In this document: positions 5,025 through 7,531 of the stretch, one piece after another
Layout: the number at the start of each line of letters is the position of its first letter
Position numbering within the stretch: the stretch's first letter is position 1
Assembly: GCA_035995285.1 (NCBI GenBank)
Contig: DASYKO010000578.1
Location: 1 to 7,531, forward strand
Direction of reading: 5' to 3'
From: UBA7672 sp035995285
Lineage (GTDB): Bacteria; Pseudomonadota; Alphaproteobacteria; Caulobacterales; Hyphomonadaceae
DNA length: 7,531 nt
The notes under the pieces: generated by a model
What the model was told of the DNA's origin: nothing
What the model saw: only the letters and a program-made list of their open reading frames with translations
Database searches by the model: none
Program-made: the position numbers and the translations under genes

Positions 5025-6818
5025 ATGAGTGCGATTCAGGATTCCGTAGCCAAGGATCTGGCCACGCAGCTTTCTGCTGCAGCCGGAGAAGCGTTTGCGA
5101 AGCTGGGGCTGGACCCTGCTCTTGGGGCCGTGCGCCGGTCGGACCGTCCGGACCTTGCCGACTACCAGTGCAATGGCGCGATGGCGGCGGCGAAGGCGGC
5201 CAAGAAGAATCCGCGCGAGATTGCAACCGCGGTGGTCGAGGCGCTGAAGGGGCATGAGCTGATTGCTGCGTGCGAAGTGGCGGGCCCGGGCTTCATCAAT
5301 GTGAAGCTATCGGCGGCGGGCCTTTCGCGGCAGGCCGAGGCGATTGCGAAGGATGAGCGGGCGGGCGCGGGGCGTGTGGCGCAAGCGCGGCGCGTGGTGA
5401 TGGATTTCGGCGGTTGGAACGTGGCCAAGGAAATGCATATCGGCCACCTGCGCTCGACGGTGATCGGAGATTCGCTGCAGCGGCTGTTCCGGTTCATGGG
5501 CGATACCGTCACCAGCGACGTTCACCTGGGCGACTGGGGGCTGCAGATGGGACAGCTTATCAATGAGGTGAAGCTCGAGCAGCCGGACCTGCCGTATTTC
5601 GTCGAGGGCGCGACGGGGCCGTTTCCAGAGACGAGCCCGGTGACCATGGATGATCTCGGGCGGCTTTATCCGCAGGCGTCGGCCAAGTCGAAGACGGATG
5701 AGGCGCGGCGGGAGCTGGACCGGAAGGCGACGGCGGAGCTGCAGGCGGGCAGGCCGGGATACCGCGCGCTGTGGCGGCACTTCTGCAATGTGACACGCGT
5801 CGGGCTGGAGCGGGAGTGCGCGAGCCTCGGCGTCAAGTTCAACCTGTGGAAGGGCGAGAGCGACGCCGAGCCGTTCGTGCCCGAGCTGGTGGCGGACCTG
5901 AAGTCTCGCCAGATCGCGGAGCTGGATGCGGGCGCGTGGATCGTGCGGGTGGCGCGCGAGACCGACAAGATGGATCCGCCCATGCCGCCGATCATCCTGG
6001 TCAACCGGGATGGCGCGATCGGGTATCACGGGTCCGATCTCGGCACGATCATGGACCGGAAGCGGTCGATCGATCCGCAGCTGACGCTCTACATCGTGGA
6101 CCAGAGGCAGGCGCTGCACTTCGAGCAGGTGTTCCGGGCGAGCGACCTTGCCGGCTACATGCCTGAGACGTCGCTGGAGCATCTCGGCTTCGGCACCGTG
6201 AACGGGCCGGACGGCAAGCCGTTCAAGACGCGCGATGGCGGCATCCTTAAGCTGCATGACCTGATTGCGCAGGCGGACGACACTGCGCTGGCGCGGATGA
6301 AGGAAGCGGAGCTCGGCGCGGACGCCTCCGCGACGGAGCAGGCCGAGATCGCGCACAAGGTGGCGGTGGCGGCGATCAAGTTCTCCGACCTCTCCAACTC
6401 GCGGACGACGAACTACATCTTCGATCTCGACCGGTTTGTTTCGTTCGAGGGCAAGACGGGGCCGTACCTGCTCTATGCCGCGGTGCGGATGAAGTCGCTG
6501 AAGCGCAAGGCGGATGAAGCGCAGATCAGGCCGGGGCCGATTGTCGTCGAGCTGGATGCGGAGCGGGGGCTCGTGCTGGCGCTGGACGGGTTCGCGGAGG
6601 CGTTGCGCGGGGCCTATGACAAGCGGATGCCGCACATCCTGTGCGACCACGCATTTTCGCTGGCGCAGGCGTATGCCAGTTTCTGGGCGGCGGCTGCTGT
6701 GCTGGCCGAGCCGGACAAGGCCAAGCAGGCCTCGCGCCTGGCGCTCTCGATGGCGACGCTGAAGCAGCTGGAGCTGGTGCTGGGTCTGATCGGGATCGAG
6801 ACGCCGGAGCGGATGTAG
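5025..6818 (+). CDS. argS: Arginyl-tRNA synthetase
   Basis: This cytoplasmic class I synthetase joins arginine to its tRNA using ATP. The protein has 597 residues, slightly longer than the E. coli enzyme. The N-terminal tRNA-contact (Add-1) domain spans about 1-110, including Y-Q-C-N-G-A-M at 47-53. The Rossmann catalytic core starts around 122, with the HIGH motif H138-I-G-H141 in K-E-M-H-I-G-H-L-R-S. G-D-W-G-L-Q-M-G at 169-176 is a further conserved block. The KMSKS equivalent is the typical ArgRS form G-K-P-F-K-T-R-D-G-G (397-406). The DALR anticodon-binding domain runs from about 480, with Y-L-L-Y-A-A-V-R at 481-488, to the usual family ending G-I-E-T-P-E-R-M. It appears intact. The start has only a weak AAGAG ribosome site. 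The GNAT gene begins 5 bp after its stop, implying one transcript. Confidence 0.97.
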   Translation: MSAIQDSVAKDLATQLSAAAGEAFAKLGLDPALGAVRRSDRPDLADYQCNGAMAAAKAAKKNPREIATAVVEALKGHELIAACEVAGPGFINVKLSAAGLSRQAEAIAKDERAGAGRVAQARRVVMDFGGWNVAKEMHIGHLRSTVIGDSLQRLFRFMGDTVTSDVHLGDWGLQMGQLINEVKLEQPDLPYFVEGATGPFPETSPVTMDDLGRLYPQASAKSKTDEARRELDRKATAELQAGRPGYRALWRHFCNVTRVGLERECASLGVKFNLWKGESDAEPFVPELVADLKSRQIAELDAGAWIVRVARETDKMDPPMPPIILVNRDGAIGYHGSDLGTIMDRKRSIDPQLTLYIVDQRQALHFEQVFRASDLAGYMPETSLEHLGFGTVNGPDGKPFKTRDGGILKLHDLIAQADDTALARMKEAELGADASATEQAEIAHKVAVAAIKFSDLSNSRTTNYIFDLDRFVSFEGKTGPYLLYAAVRMKSLKRKADEAQIRPGPIVVELDAERGLVLALDGFAEALRGAYDKRMPHILCDHAFSLAQAYASFWAAAAVLAEPDKAKQASRLALSMATLKQLELVLGLIGIETPERM

Positions 6819-6823
6819 GGGCG

Positions 6824-7300
6824 ATGCAGGGGATCGGGGTCGGAATCGAGTTTCGTGTCGATGACCTGTCCGGCGCCGAGGTGCAGGCGCTGGTGGCGCG
6901 GCATCTCAGGGGGATGCATGAGAATTCGCCGCCGGAGAGCGTGCATGCGTTCGGCATCGAGAAGCTGCGCCAGCCAGGCGTGACGGTGTGGTCGGCGTGG
7001 GTGAATGGGAAGCTGGCTGCGATGGGGGCGCTTAAGTCGCTGGGCGGTGGAGCGGGCGAGATCAAGTCGATGCGTGTGGACGACGGTTTTCTTGGCCGCG
7101 GAATGGGGCGTGCGATGCTGAACCACATTCTCGCCGAAGCGCGCCGTGCGGGGATGACGAGCCTGTGGCTGGAGACGGGATCGACGCCAGATTTTGCACC
7201 GGCGTTGAAGCTGTATGAGAGCGCGGGGTTTGCGTTCTGCGGGCCGTTCGGGGATTACCGGGAGGACCCGTTCAGCAGGTTCATGACGCGGGTGGCGTGA
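6824..7300 (+). CDS. GNAT-family N-acetyltransferase, YsnE-like
   Basis: The protein has 158 residues with the GNAT fold, which transfers an acetyl group from acetyl-CoA. E-I-K-S-M-R-V at 79-85 is the beta-strand before the acetyl-CoA loop. The loop is L90-G-R-G-M-G-R-A-M-L, which keeps the two glycines but has Leu where the motif usually has Gln or Arg. L-E-T-G-S at 116-120, A-L-K-L-Y-E-S-A-G-F (127-136) and C-G-P-F-x-D-Y-x-E-D-P (139-149) follow. These, with the N-terminal H-E-N-S-P-P-E-S-V-H-A (32-42), closely match what I recall of the YsnE-type subgroup. The natural substrate is unknown. The ATG is chosen because AGGGG lies just ahead of it and argS ends 5 bp upstream. An upstream extension would lie inside argS. 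Confidence 0.88.
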   Translation: MQGIGVGIEFRVDDLSGAEVQALVARHLRGMHENSPPESVHAFGIEKLRQPGVTVWSAWVNGKLAAMGALKSLGGGAGEIKSMRVDDGFLGRGMGRAMLNHILAEARRAGMTSLWLETGSTPDFAPALKLYESAGFAFCGPFGDYREDPFSRFMTRVA

Positions 7301-7393
7301 GGGCGGTGGTTTGCTGTCACGCTCAGTTCCGATGGGGCGGAGCCACTCACTGCATCCGGCGCTGACCCCCTCCTGTCCTCCCCCCTCCGGAGG

Positions 7394-7531
7394 CAGGGCT
7401 ATCGCATATTGGGGATTGGGGTGTTGCGGGGGATTGCGAACGGGATTCTTTGAGGGCCGTCTTGTGAGGGAGGCGGCCGATGGGCGTTGCGGAGCTGTTT
7501 GCGGAGGTTCCCGATCCGCGTTGGCGCAATG
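7394..7531 (+). mobile_element. Left end of a probable ISAs1-family insertion sequence (partial)
   Basis: A candidate left terminal repeat starts CAGGGCTATCGCATATTGGG at 7394-7413, about 85 bp before the transposase start, and resembles ISAs1-type ends as I recall them. Immediately outside it is a 10-bp perfect palindrome, CCTCCGGAGG at 7384-7393, which may be the target. The right end, and any target duplication, lie beyond the window. The tract at 7301-7393 between the acetyltransferase stop and this end holds no gene or clear terminator. Confidence 0.5.
7480..7531 (+). CDS. ISAs1-family transposase, first 17 codons (runs off the right edge)
   Basis: From the ATG at 7480 the visible protein is MGVAELFAEVPDPRWRN. 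The L-F-x-x-V-P-D-P-R pattern near the N-terminus matches the DDE_Tnp_1-associated domain that starts ISAs1-family (H-repeat-like) transposases, where 'F-x-x-[IV]-x-D-P-R' is conserved. GGGAGG at 7468-7473 is a good Shine-Dalgarno sequence 6 bp upstream. The catalytic domain is not in the window, so the family call rests on 17 residues and the candidate terminal repeat. Whether the element is intact is unknown. Confidence 0.6.
   Translation, partial: MGVAELFAEVPDPRWRN

Noticed and set aside
5307..6650. 447-residue open frame antisense to argS
   Set aside because: It lies entirely opposite argS, is rich in Arg, Pro, Leu and His, and has no recognisable domain. It is a GC-driven shadow.
7347..7529. 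60-residue minus-strand open frame at the right edge
   Set aside because: It crosses the candidate IS end and is antisense to the transposase start, with no domain.

Overview
The window looks like chromosomal DNA of a GC-rich alphaproteobacterium. The strongest clues are the ispH and thrB types, a Hyphomonas/Caulobacter-like style of coding, and intergenic repeats of a kind common in that class. The genus is inferred and was not searched. Most of the window is ordinary: housekeeping genes with short spacers. The exceptions are a palindrome-rich stretch of about 1.2 kb on the left and what looks like the left end of an insertion sequence on the right.

Left to right: positions 1-115 (minus strand) are the first 38 codons of homoserine kinase ThrB. 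Positions 116-1313 hold no convincing gene but are packed with inverted repeats: a 35-bp REP-like pair, a multi-hairpin block, a 12-bp pair, a 14-bp hairpin, scattered short CACCAAG/GACACGAAG motifs and a hairpin element next to the sulfatase stop. Then come three minus-strand genes: an arylsulfatase A-like Tat lipoprotein (1314-2645), a small secreted protein resembling DUF6491 (2692-3114) and ispH (3216-4178). Divergent from ispH are a lipoprotein of unknown function (4348-4968), argS (5025-6818) and a GNAT acetyltransferase (6824-7300). From about 7394 an apparent ISAs1-family element begins and runs off the end, with the first 17 transposase codons at 7480-7531.

Functionally, ispH supplies the last step of the MEP isoprenoid pathway, thrB works in threonine synthesis and argS charges arginine tRNA. 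In many alphaproteobacteria ispH is followed almost directly by thrB (then rnhA). Here both genes keep that order and strand but are separated by about 3.1 kb carrying the sulfatase, the secreted protein and the repeat cluster. That suggests insertion of accessory DNA into a conserved operon.

I see no CRISPR array, toxin-antitoxin pair, defence system, phage genes, tRNA or rRNA. The most interesting items are the split ispH-thrB locus, the dense palindrome cluster, competing pairings in the argS leader and the orphan lipoprotein.
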